Position numbers and translations under genes: made by a program
Shown here: positions 1-7,836 of the stretch, piece by piece
How the letters are laid out: each line of letters opens with the position of its first letter
Position numbering within the stretch: the first letter of the stretch is position 1
The notes under the pieces: model-generated
Seen by the model: only the letters and a program-made list of their open reading frames with translations
Told to the model about the DNA's origin: nothing
Database searches by the model: none
Source: Spirogloea muscicola
Lineage: Eukaryota > Streptophyta > Zygnematophyceae > Spirogloeales > Spirogloeaceae
Direction: 5' to 3'
DNA length: 12,450 nt
Assembly: GCA_009602725.1 (NCBI GenBank)
Contig: WELB01000428.1
Span: 7,072 to 19,521, forward strand

Positions 1-1
1 G

Positions 2-1487
2 GCGCGCGGCGGCGGCGGCGCTGAGCGGCGGGCCGGCCGCGTGTTCCTGGTGGACGTGCCGCCGCTGTGCTACGACGGCGCGGCGCCGGCGCCGTCGCGC
101 TTCACCTTCTGGATGCGCCTCCTCCTCTCCGCCGTCACGCAGCGCGACCCCGTGGTGGCGGTGCGCACCCGGCCCCGGCGCCACCGAGCCTCCAGCCTCG
201 CTCCGCTGTGCAGTGGTGGCCCTCGTCGGCTGCGCGCTGAGCTCAGGCGGCGGCCATGGCCGGCCACGTGCTGCTGCCGCGCAGGTGTTTGATGGGCAGC
301 GGGGCAACGAGTACCGCCGCCGGCTGCTGCCGAGCTACAAGGGGGCCCGGAACAGGTTCCGAGAGCTCGCAGCGGGCCGCCGCAGGGCCGTGCCCAGAGC
401 CACCGGCGAGGCCGACCTGCGGGAGGCCATGCCGCTGCTGCACCGCTTCCTGGGGCAGTGCCACGTGCCTGTGAGTCCCCGCAGGCCCCGGCTGCTCGCG
501 TTGGCGTACGTCACCTTGCTGCGCTCTGGTCCCACATACCAATGGACTCCTCCTTGAATGATGGCTATGGATGTCGCCCAGGTCGTCAGGGTGGAGGACG
601 CGGAGGCCGACGACGTGGTCGCGACGCTCGCGAGCCAGGCGCTGGCGCGTGGCCTCGCGGTGGTCGTCGCGTCCCCCGACGCCGACTTCCGGCAGCTTCT
701 GGCGTGCGACCGCGTCCAGCTGGCTGTGCCCCGGCCCGACCTCGGGCGCTGGTCGTTCTACACGGCCGCCCACTTTGAGGCCCAGCATGGGTGCCACCCG
801 TCCGCCGAGCTCGGCCTCCGTAAGTGCTTCCGCCTCCCACTTCTGATTGCTGATGATACGACCTCAAACCAGATTCCTAGATACTGACAACAATTCTTGG
901 CTCATAGTCATGATTACGACATCATGAGATCTCTATTGCTACAAGGACTAGTTGCTCTGAGATTGTTTTTGGCCCTGTAACTGGCACCCTGAATGTGACC
1001 AATTGAATGCCCATAGCAGGGGCCATGCTGGGGGACCCCAGCGACTCAGTGCCCGGCCTCGCTCACCTGGCTCCCGGGTTTGGCCGACGGACGGCTCTCA
1101 AGCTTATGCGGCGGCATGCATCGCTGGAGGCTGTCTTGGCCGAGGCCGCCGTGCGTACGGTGGGCAAGCCGAATGTACAAGCTGCACTGCTCGACCACCG
1201 GAGCTTGCTGCTGACCAACCTTGAGGTGCTCTCGCTCAGAAGGTGGGCCTCTGTGGCCATCCTTGAGCTTATCACCGCAGGATGATTGCCTGGGCGCCTG
1301 CTGACAAATTGAATCGCCGGAGCTTGGTGCTGCCCACAGGGACGTGGAGGATGTGGTGCTGCACGATAGCTGGTGCCAGGCGCGAAGTACAGTGGACGAC
1401 GCCGAGGCCCTCGGCCAGCTGGAGGCTGCCCTCCATAGATTAGGAGCTGAGCGGTGGCCCGGGTCTGCCATTCAACAGACAGTGTAA
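2..1487 (+). CDS. Plant organellar-type 5'-3' exonuclease (PolI N-terminal/FEN-like), spliced, 5' partial
   Basis: Best reading is join(2..160, 285..470, 582..819, 1020..1242, 1340..1487), giving one continuous protein whose start lies left of the window. Family landmarks appear in order: VFLVDVPPLCYDG with an early acidic residue; FDG followed by RRRLLPSYK across the first splice; VEDAEADDVVATLA with the E-A-D-D metal ligands; ASPDADFRQLLA with the second acidic cluster; GDPSDSVPGL plus the helix-hairpin-helix GFGRRTALKLM. All expected catalytic acidic residues are present, so it looks functional. The family cleaves 5' flaps and RNA primers, and plant members with this layout are thought to act in plastids or mitochondria; a transit peptide would lie outside the window. 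Every junction is GT-AG and preserves frame. GC falls strongly from 5' to 3'. The C-terminus is uncertain: TAA at 1485 ends the simple model, but a strong donor overlaps it. Confidence 0.88.
161..284 (+). other. Intron 1 of exonuclease gene
   Basis: Donor GTGCGC after GCG at 160 and acceptor CGCAG at 280-284, phase 0, 124 nt. Removing it joins DPVVA to VFDG, the conserved strand leading into the FDG motif. This junction strongly supports the gene model. Confidence 0.85.
471..581 (+). other. Intron 2 of exonuclease gene
   Basis: Donor GTGAGT at 471 and acceptor CCCAG ending at 581, phase 0, 111 nt. It joins CHVP to VVRVEDAEADD, which is the expected family context for the acidic motif. Confidence 0.85.
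820..1019 (+). other. Intron 3 of exonuclease gene
   Basis: Donor GTAAGT at 820 and acceptor TAGCAG ending at 1019, 200 nt, clearly more AT-rich than its exons. It splits an Arg codon (C/GG) and joins SAELGL to AMLGDPSDSVPG, restoring the GD-SD-PG motif. Confidence 0.85.
1243..1339 (+). other. Intron 4 of exonuclease gene
   Basis: Donor GTGGGC at 1243 and acceptor CCCACAG ending at 1339, 97 nt. It splits an Arg codon (AG/G) and joins LSLRR to DVEDVVLHDSW. A competing acceptor TCACCGCAG lies about 60 nt upstream but would not give this continuity. Confidence 0.75.
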
Positions 1488-1686
1488 GTGCAAATGCAAG
1501 ACGTGTGAATGGCCGCTCTGCGATGAAACTTTTGGGGCCATTGGGGTCCACAGTGTCTACCGCCTGCCAGAGGCATCCTTAGCCACCATAGGTCCTGATT
1601 ATGCAGGACACTATGCGGTCGTCGAAGCAGAGAGCTCTTGTGCCAGTTTCTTCTTCCTCTCCACTTGGCATGACAGCTTCCATTAG
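1484..1686 (+). other. Alternative intron 5 and last exon of exonuclease gene
   Basis: The perfect donor hexamer GTAAGT at 1484-1489 overlaps the simple-model stop codon. Splicing to the acceptor CCACAG ending at 1553 (70 nt intron) keeps frame and opens 43 more codons at 1555-1683, ending in TAG at 1684. The extra tail reads RLPEASLATIGPDYAGHY and then a Phe-rich stretch; I do not recognise it as a conserved family segment. Retaining the intron gives the shorter protein ending ...AIQQTV. Both isoforms are possible. Confidence 0.35.
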
Positions 1687-1692
1687 ACATTC

Positions 1693-2166
1693 TTAGAGTT
1701 GCTCGCTGTCCGTGATAGAACGCATCTGGCCCTGTGCTTCATTGAGCTCTTGGTGGCCCTCAGGAGGATAGAGGTTCACATTGAACATCAATCCTTGGAG
1801 GTATACTCTCCGACTCTCAATCCTGGAGTCTGTTGCAGCAAGTACTAGCAGTTCGTCAGACATGCACTGGCCGTTCTGAAGTAGCTTCTCAACATATCTC
1901 TTCAGCAGGAGGTCGATCGCCTTGCTTGTTACTTGCACTTGGAGCACGGAGAAGGCAGCTACTGGCTGTGACCAAGAGCTTCTATGCATTGGGGACTCCA
2001 ACTGATTACATTGTAAAATGGGCATAGTATCATGACATGTACCAGCCTGTTCCGTAGTCCTTCCCTGTAGTCTGCACACAATCTCATGCTGCATGCCCTC
2101 CACTCCGAGGTCGCCAGTGCTGGAGAGGAACATGGTCGTTCCGTAGCCACTGAGCCTAGTGAACAG
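1693..2166 (-). CDS. Unrecognised gene, last two exons (3' end)
   Basis: Reading minus, complement join(1693..1937, 2043..2166) encodes about 122 residues ending in TAA. The first exon starts after a pyrimidine-rich acceptor (CTTCTGCCTCTCAG) and reads LFTRLSGYGTTMFLSSTGDL. A 105-nt intron (donor GTACAT at 2042, acceptor CTCCAAG ending at 1938) joins it in phase to QVTSKAIDLLLKRYVEKLL. The C-terminal part looks helical and amphipathic, with balanced codon use and no internal stop, and ends SITDSEQL. The frame also stays open through the intron, so retention is possible. I do not recognise the family; no membrane segment or metal motif is visible. Upstream exons were not found; repeats begin beyond 2480. 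It converges on the exonuclease gene. Confidence 0.5.
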   Translation of the reverse strand: MFTRLSGYGTTMFLSSTGDLGVEGMQHEIVCRLQGRTTEQAGTCHDTMPILQCNQLESPMHRSSWSQPVAAFSVLQVQVTSKAIDLLLKRYVEKLLQNGQCMSDELLVLAATDSRIESRRVYLQGLMFNVNLYPPEGHQELNEAQGQMRSITDSEQL

Positions 2167-2364
2167 CTGAGAGGCAGAAGTAGCTTAATGAGGCATAGTA
2201 GCTGGGAGGGGCCAGAAACTGGGGGACTTTGGCAAGACTTGGTCATGATGGCGGCACAGCACAAGGTCGTCGAGGCACCCGACTTTGCCGGACAAGCCAG
2301 TGGAAAGGAGAGGGAGGAGTAACAGAGTGGCCCGAGAGAGGCGAGAAAACAGCTCTTTCTCAGT

Positions 2365-2475
2365 AAAGAGAGGCTGTGAGATTGTTAATTGTGTTTACGA
2401 TTTTGATTTTGAAATTTCCAAACTAATGATTCTTGGTTGGGAGTCAGTTTTTGCATCTGCCAAACATTAATGTAG
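2365..2475. other. AT-rich intergenic or intron segment
   Basis: An abruptly AT-rich stretch, unlike the GC-rich surroundings, between the minus-strand exons and the first repeat units. It could be intron or promoter DNA of the minus-strand gene. No gene is visible in it. Confidence 0.35.
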
Positions 2476-2479
2476 TATC

Positions 2480-2785
2480 TGGCCAGCCCAGCCCAGGAGG
2501 CCAGCCCAAAAGGAATGAACGGGGTCCAGAAGGGCCGGATAAATTACAAAACAAAAGGGAGGAGGAGCAAGTGGATGAATCAGCAAAAGTTGTAACACCA
2601 AAGACAGGCCGCTTCGCTAATAGACTGTTGATGCGCCTGTGGAGGCGTCCACTCAGGCATTGGCGACCTAGAGCCAACTGAAAGAGAAAGTGCGGCCAGA
2701 TTGACTGGTGGCTGGGAAAGGCCAGCCCAAAGGAAGCTTTCTTTCAAAGGAATGGACGAGGTCTGAAGGAGCCGGAGTGCGAAGG
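2480..2785 (-). repeat. Beta-tail hairpin repeat units (two decayed copies)
   Basis: Units near 2480-2545 and 2693-2785 contain GGCCAGCCCAAA followed by a GGAATG-like stretch and a GGGCCGG or GGAGCCGG block, the reverse complement of the beta-tail order. The second unit includes GCGGCCAGATTGACTGGTGG, which matches in inverse orientation the segment at about 8957-8980 behind the beta1 stop codon. That ties this unit to the retrotransposon tail. Confidence 0.65.
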
Positions 2786-2789
2786 ACTA

Positions 2790-3485
2790 GGACGAAGACA
2801 TCATCCAGGGGACGCTCAGTAACCTCTAGTCAGGAGATGCAAGTCTGAGTAGCTAGCCGGCAGAAATACGTCGCCCTTGGACACGACACGACACTCGTTG
2901 GCCGCGAAGCTTTGTTTCCATGGACCATCAGCAGGAATGGCCGCTATGATTTCATATGGCTCGAGCTGCTTGACCTTCTCGAGCAACATGCCCACCTGGC
3001 GAGCACTTTGCCTTTTGCGACAAAGCTTCGACTGACACCTTCTAGGAATTCACACGCCTTGCTTGCTCGCGCACACTTGCTTGCACTTGCTCGGTCCTCT
3101 TAGCTTGACTGCCCTTGTCATCTAGTTCTTCACCTAGTGCACCTACTTATATGCCCGCATTGCTTGTGAGGTTCTCAAATGCAGATGTATGCCCAGCTGC
3201 ACTGGTGCTCGTGAGTCGAAGTGGTGCGTCCTGCTTCATCAGCCAACGCTTTCTGCTGCTGCTGGCGCTCCTCGCACTGCCTATGCATGCGGCTTCACTT
3301 TTCTGAGAGTGGGCAGAGTTACCAAACTTACTCATTTGAATCTGAGAAATTAGATACACTGCCACCTGGAAGGAGGCACTGCTGCTTGCGGAGGCTGACC
3401 TCTTGCAGCTACCGCCTCAAAGCAGCGTCTCCGCAATAACGGTTCTACTTGACACTGTTGTGCTGCTCTTGCTTTGACCAAGTAA
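2790..3485. other. No supported gene
   Basis: Both strands have only short open frames. A minus-strand stretch around 3150-3365 and one around 3370-3465 look mildly exon-like, but the splice combinations I tried hit stops at once. The stretch 3045-3100 is rich in degenerate CTTGC/CACTTGC steps. Confidence 0.4.
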
Positions 3486-3895
3486 AAGAAGAAGAAGCTT
3501 CTTACAAAGGAGGTGTTGGCTGTGCACGACCAGCCCCAAAAGAACGGGCAGGGTCAAGGGGGAAGCCACAATTTGAAGGCGCAACTGATGCAGCAGATTG
3601 TGAGGGCTACTATGGATGGCCACTCAGTACTCCACCATTAGCAGCCACAATCCCGGAAGAGTAGCAGCTCAACGGAAAGCTCTTCAAGGCTCTTCAAGAA
3701 GGGACAGTGGCTGTGAAAGGCCAGCCCAAAAGAATGTGAATGCTGGAAGTAAGACGCAGCTTTCCTCGAGGGGGCGATGGCAGTGAAAGGCGAGCCCACG
3801 AAGTGATCAACAAGGTGGAGAAGAAGTTCTTTCTTCCCAGAAAAGGGGCAATGGCTGCAAGAATTGGCCCGCCCAAGAGAAGGTGCGGTTTTCAT
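3486..3895 (-). repeat. Tandem beta-tail hairpin units
   Basis: Four units lie in one orientation. The first (3486-3560) has GGCTGTGCACGACCAGCCCC. The second (3665-3745) has GGCTGTGAAAGGCCAGCCCA. The third (3745-3815) is decayed: GGCAGTGAAAGGCGAGCCC. The fourth (3815-3895) is further decayed: GGCTGCAAGAATTGGCCCGC. Each is preceded by an AGCTCTTC or AGTTCTTTC-like stretch, matching the end of the beta tail read on minus. Confidence 0.65.
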
Positions 3896-4077
3896 GAAAT
3901 AAGAGGGAGGCCAAATGAGTCAATGCAATGTTCAGGTAAAAGCTACTGCAAGGAATGGTTACGCAAAGCGAAGCCTTTGCTAAGGAGGGCTCAGGTGACT
4001 AAGCGAACGCCGGCTGTAAGGCGACTTGATAATGAAGAGTGAGCACATACAGACCGACAGGCTAACTTGGGAAGCCT

Positions 4078-4111
4078 GAGCACTTCCAAGAAAGCCAGTG
4101 AGGAAGTGCTC
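4078..4111. repeat. Perfect 10-bp inverted repeat
   Basis: GAGCACTTCC at 4078-4087 and GGAAGTGCTC at 4102-4111 form a perfect stem with a 14-nt loop. The right arm overlaps the beta-tail insertion; probably a by-product of that insertion. Confidence 0.6.
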
Positions 4112-4144
4112 GCCCATTGAGGATAGGGGCTGGAAAAGCCAGTG
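4091..4144 (-). mobile_element. Mini beta-tail insertion with 10-bp direct repeats
   Basis: Read on minus, CACTGGCTTT occurs at 4144-4135 and again at 4100-4091. Between them lie TCCAGCCCCTATCCTC and AATGGGCGAG, the diagnostic end of the beta tail. It interrupts the alpha fragment, whose sequence resumes at 4075. The direct repeat resembles a target-site duplication, but its left copy also fits the beta consensus (GGCTTTTCC), so microhomology is an alternative. Confidence 0.5.
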
Positions 4145-4346
4145 GCCTTACTTAGTGCCCGCCTGGCTCGCTGATGATTAGCTAGAGCTTGGTAGCGCTG
4201 CATATTCATCAAAAGTTGCATTCTGCGACACAAACGTCTGCGGATTGCTTGTATGCCCCAAGCTGCCTCCGACCACAATGACGACGACGATGCTGGAGGA
4301 GGAAGGACCATTCCTTACTGTACGAGCTCTTCCGCGAGCTCTGGCT

Positions 4347-6474
4347 AGACGACGAGGGGGCGTACGCCCCATCGCCATGGGCGAGGTGCTCACACGCCTG
4401 GTCTCCAAGGCACTTCTCCAGCAGCACGTGGAAGCAGCCCAGCTCCATTTCTTCCCCCACCAATTCGGCGCGGGGCTCTCTGCAGGGGCAGGAGCAGTTG
4501 TCCATGGCCTGAGGGTGGTCATGGACACCAAACCTAGCTGGATGGCCCTCTCCGTCGACGTCAGGAATGCATTTAACTGCGTCGACCGCGGAGCAATCGC
4601 AGAGGAGCTCCGCACTTTCTTTTCCTCGCTTGTCCCGTTCTTTCGATGCATATATGGTGCTGCATCTAGTCTACTATGGGGAGCGGGCAACTCGCGGGTT
4701 GTCCTAACATCATACACAGGCACCCGACAGGGTGACCCTCTCGGCGATTTCCTTTTTGCTTTGGCTCATCTACGTGCGCTGCGCACCACGGCGGCGGCCC
4801 ACCCAGAGGTACTTCTGCCTAGCTATGCAGACGACATAACTTTGGTGGGCCCCCCTGCAGATGTCACCCGAGCCTTCAGCACCTTGGAATGTGAGCTACA
4901 CTCTCTCGGCCTCACAGTCCGCCCCGACAAATGTACGGCATGGTCGCCGGTCGGCATCCCTCCCACCCTTCAGCTTCCGGTAGGGTGCCAGAACCCCCCC
5001 CTAGGCATGGTGGTGCTTGGAGTCCCTCTGGGCGAGGCAGCTCATGTGGTGCAGGAGGTGCAGGCAACTATCGAGCGACAGTTTAAGACTTTCCCAGCCC
5101 TCCCACTACCAGTTCCTCCCACTACCGCTCTGGACAACATATATGCCGCCGCGGATGGCAGCCTCCAACAGGCCCTGCTCGGCCTGCTGGACCACCTGGC
5201 ACTCCCTACATCGCCTGCCGCCCTCCTCCAAATGACGCTCCCTGTCGGCAAGGGCGGCCTTGGCTGCCGCCCACTGGCTTACGTGGCTCCCGCGGCACAC
5301 CTGGGGTGTTGGGCGCAAGTGGCCTCCACAGTCGCAACGCGCTTCATCAGGAGGGGTCAGCCAGTGCTGGCACCAGCAATAGCTGGAGTGGCAAATGGGA
5401 CCCTGCCCTTTCAAACCTCCCTCTCTGGCGTTCGCAGAGACCTTCTCCGCTCCTTCCCATCACTCGCGGCAGATCAGGTCGATTTTGCGGCGTGGGCAAG
5501 ATGCTCTGATCTGAAGGCTCAAGCTCATTTTTCACGCGCAGCCAATGAGCACGCCATGAGCCAGCTCCAAGCTCTGCTCAAGGAGGATGGGCGTGGGCTC
5601 TCTCGCCTCCACTCCATCAGCTCTCCGGGGGCGTCGGAGTGGCTCAACGCTTTTCCGATATACGAATACCTCCGGCTCTCCGACGACCTCTTCCGGACGG
5701 CTGTCCACCACCATCTCGGCCTCCCTCCACTTTGTTTGGCTGGCATTCGACAGTGTGAATGTGGTCATCGTTCGGAGGATGAAGTCTCTTTGGCAGCTCA
5801 CATGCTTCGATGTATGGAGGGAAGTGAACGTAATGCCTCCCACAATCGTCTCAGAGACGCTATGTATGGCTTGGTGCGCGAGGCAGGTTATCATGCGGCC
5901 ATGGAGGGTGCCGGGCATTATGCCGGTACTCCAGAAGCGTGGCAGGCCTTACGTCAGGCGTCTGGATGTGGTGGCCACCCCCCGGAGTGGTGGGCCTCGT
6001 CTTCTCCTCGACGTCGTTCTCATCGACGCATTCCAACCAGGGGCACCCACACCGACTGTGCCAGGTTGGGCGACACATCATGCGGAGAGGAAGAAGGAGA
6101 GGCACTACAGTGACCACCCCCGGGGCGACCACTTCTTCCCATGCGCCATGGACATCTACGGCGGCTACGGAACGAAGTGGTCTGCCCTCCTCCATCGCCT
6201 GGCACTGCATGTCGATGCCCGCCGACGTAGTTGGGCGGGTAGCTTAGGCCATTCTAGCGTCCCGCAAGCCATAGTTGCATTCTTTAGAATGCGCTTATCG
6301 TTGAGTCTGCAGCGCTCTCAGGCACTCGCGATCCACCAGCGTGCTGGTCGTGCATTAGCCCAGGCTAATGGCTTCCGTGGGGGTGGTTTGGCTCCTCAGT
6401 ATAGCTTGTCAGATATGCATGTGCTCACTCGGGGAAATTTAGTGTCCCCCTTAGCCAGCTCATTACCCAGTTAA
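4347..6474 (+). pseudogene. Alpha1 reverse transcriptase/RLE polyprotein, frameshifted
   Basis: The upstream half reads in one frame: GGVRPIAMGE (RT2), LSVDVRNAFNCVD (motif A; catalytic Asp codon 4557-4559), TRQGDPLG (motif B, about 4722), SYADDI (motif C; the YADD box starts at 4824), RPDKC (motif D) and LGVPLG (motif E). All catalytic Asp residues are kept. The knuckle has Cys codons at 5754 and 5760, His at 5799 and Cys at 5811. The RLE lies in another frame: RRLDVVATP (Asp codon at 5965), LLLDVVL (Asp at 6010), then KKERHY (6091-6108), fitting the D...D...K/Y nuclease core. Comparison with beta1 places the shift at one surplus G in GGG 5906-5908. The original stop is also lost, so the frame runs on to 6474. 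The apparent open frame upstream of about 4340 is antisense sequence of the inverted alpha fragment. Confidence 0.85.
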
Positions 6475-6538
6475 AAAGACATTCGTAAGGCTAGAATTGG
6501 CCTCCCTTTCAATTCCATGTGCACCGCGCGCCTTCTCT
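6475..6538 (+). other. Alpha1 3' tail with hairpin and conserved terminus
   Basis: It contains GAATTG-N10-CAATTC (6494-6515), a perfect 6-bp stem with loop GCCTCCCTTT, then CACCGCGCGCCTTCTCT. The same block ends the alpha copies at 8101 and 8743 and the minus copy at about 10967. Shared terminal structure suggests a recognition site for the element's own RT; that role is inferred. Confidence 0.7.
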
Positions 6539-6799
6539 CTACCGTACCAAGTGGTGGCTTCTTATAGGTAGCTCTTCCTTTCTTATTTGTGGAGCGGGCC
6601 GCCGAGCCGCTCTGCTGTGACTGGCATTTTCTCAAACGGCCCCACCGCTGCTCCGCCGAGCCGTTGCGAGTCTACAACCGCTTGCCGCTGGCGCATTCCC
6701 GCCATCCACCAAATTGACAACCAGCACACCCCAGCGCCCCGAGCGGTACGCCACCCGTCTTGTAGCGCTTGGCTTTTGTCCTGGGCTGCGTGGCAGCTG
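6539..6799. other. No supported gene
   Basis: Between the alpha1 terminus and the inverted beta copy. It is moderately GC-rich with open frames on both strands, but no domain, splice structure or relation to the repeats was recognised. Confidence 0.4.
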
Positions 6800-7035
6800 A
6801 AGAGAAGAAAGAGCTCGCCCATTGAGGATAGGGGCTGGAACAGCCAGCCCAAAAAAGAATGGACAAAGTACGAGAAGGGAGCCAGGGGAAGCGCTAAGAA
6901 AAACAAGCACAAGAAGAAACAAAGCAGCTACGAATGACTCAGTAATTCCTGCTGAGCAGCCGCAGATCAGAGATACTAGGGTCCTGGAAGTGGGTCCCCT
7001 GGACAGAGCCAGAGGCAAGAGAAGAAAGGGCTCGC
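6800..7035 (-). mobile_element. Beta-type element 3' end, inverted (copy 1)
   Basis: On minus it begins in CTCTGGCTCTGTCCAGGGGACC, passes a decayed ORF end (GATCTGCGGCTGCTC...TACTGA, the DLRLL-R-Y-stop pattern) and then the beta tail: TGAGTCATTCGTAGCTGCTT, CTTAGCGCTTCC, TTTTTTGGGCTGGCTGTTCC and CAATGGGCGAGC. The copy at 11285-11490 shares nearly the whole order, so the tail belongs to a coding element. A 19-nt sequence occurs on both sides: AAGAGAAGAAAGAGCTCGC at 6800-6818 and the same with one change at 7017-7035. Confidence 0.7.
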
Positions 7036-7089
7036 AAAGGCGCTTTTGTCCACGGCAATCCAGTCAAGACAAGAGAAGGCAACCCCTTG

Positions 7090-7629
7090 TCTCGGTGGAC
7101 GTCTTGTCACCAAACGAAGACGGCGACGGGTACGGACGCGGCATCGCTGGGCAGCTCACATGCTCAGGTGCGCACGGGGCGGGGAGCGGACAGGCACACA
7201 CGACCTGCTGCGCAACGCCATGTTTGGCATCCTTGTCGAGAAGGCCGGTTACACGGTGGCGCTCGAAATTACCAGCATCATGCCTCCGACCGCTGGGGCG
7301 GATGGCCGTGTCCACACCCGGCGGGCCGATCTCGTCGCCAGCGCCCTCGGCGGGGGGCCTCGGCTCATCGCCGATGTGGTCACGACTGACTGCGTTGTCT
7401 CCGGCAGCGCCAAGCGATCGTCGGAGGAGGCAGGCTACGCAGCCCGCCAAGCGGCGGGCGCAAAGGAACGGAAATACTCCGACCACCCGGTGGGCGACGA
7501 ATTTGTCCCAGTGGCTGTCGACGTCACGGCGCCTTTGGCACCAAGTGGCTGGACCTGCTTCACCGCCTTGCGCGGCGCGCAGCGGCCCGCCGCCACGGGC
7601 AACAGGGTGAGCAGCCTGGCTTTAACGTG
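7090..7629 (+). pseudogene. Beta1 RLE domain coding remnant
   Basis: Readable from PCLGG and RHRWAAHMLRCARGG through EKAGYTVALEITSIMPP and HTRRADLVASALGGG to KERKYSDHPVGDEFVPVAVDV. The nuclease pattern (D...D...K-Y) is kept. Its ITSIMPP aligns with PGIMPV of alpha1, which locates the alpha1 frameshift. After the shift near 7529 the frame reads GTKWLDLLHRLARRAAARRHG. The first Cys of the knuckle is not clear. Confidence 0.7.
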
Positions 7630-7775
7630 CAGAGGTTACTGAGTGATTTGCAGCTGCTTTCTTTCTTTGTGTGCTTTGTTTTCTTAGCGCTTCCTCTGCC
7701 CCCCCCTTCTTGTACTGTACTTTGTTCACTCTTTTTCGGGCTGGCTTTTCCAGCCCCTATCCTCAATGGGCGAGC
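7630..7775 (+). mobile_element. Beta tail insertion with target-site duplication
   Basis: CTTTAACGTG occurs at 7620-7629 and again at 7781-7790; extended leftward, 14 of 15 bases agree. Between them lies a 5'-truncated beta 3' end: AGAGGTTACTGAG (ORF end), a T-rich UTR with TTTTCTTAGCGCTTCC, then GGGCTGGCTTTTCCAGCCCC and CCTCAATGGGCGAG. Removing the insert and one repeat joins GEQPGFNV to AGSLAQVYRM, which continues the beta1 RLE. This is the clearest insertion footprint in the window. Confidence 0.75.
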
Positions 7776-7836
7776 CCTGCCTTTAACGTGGCCGGGTCCC
7801 TCGCTCAGGTCTACCGGATGTGCTTGGCTATCTCTT

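Larger units (their letters stand above)
4030..4330 (-). mobile_element. Alpha-type retrotransposon, C-terminal RLE fragment, inverted
   Basis: On minus, the stretch 4330 to 4135 aligns with the alpha coding end at 8340-8530: both contain AATGGTCCT, a GGAGGCAGCTTGGG-like block (GGSLGH), AGAATGC, and the AL-NHQRA-RAL motif. The stretch 4075-4038 continues the same ORF end, matching TTAGCTTGTCAG...TGTGCTCAC. The two parts are separated by a small beta-tail insertion. The copy is degenerate, with no complete domain. Its right end lies head-to-head with alpha1. Confidence 0.7.
4330..6538 (+). mobile_element. Non-LTR retrotransposon alpha1 (RT-CCHC-RLE), 5' truncated
   Basis: This is the longest element here. 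From 5' to 3' it carries RT motifs from RPIAMGE onward, a thumb/linker, a C-x-C-x12-H-x3-C knuckle, a PD-(D/E)xK-like endonuclease and a 3' tail. The order RT-CCHC-RLE is that of early-branching LINE clades (R2, NeSL, CRE, Dualen and Utopia types); the exact clade cannot be fixed by eye. No RT0/RT1 region, N-terminal zinc finger or Myb domain precedes it, and the left edge is set by the inverted alpha fragment ending near 4330. The 3' end has the hairpin GAATTG(6494-6499)/CAATTC(6510-6515), then CACCGCGCGCCTTCTCT. There is no poly-A and no convincing target-site duplication. Confidence 0.85.

Noticed and set aside
243-797. Minus-strand open frame opposite the exonuclease exons
   Set aside because: It crosses introns of a well-supported gene and is explained by stop-poor GC-rich DNA.
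3147-3465. Possible minus-strand exons (MSKFGNSAHSQ... and EPLLRRRCFEAVAARG...)
   Set aside because: Plausible donors and acceptors exist, but joining them in the phases I tried meets stops immediately. Not enough to call a gene.
6822-7610. Plus-strand open frame of 262 codons
   Set aside because: It covers the inverted beta copy and the beta1 RLE in a wrong frame; the RLE frames explain the coding signal better.
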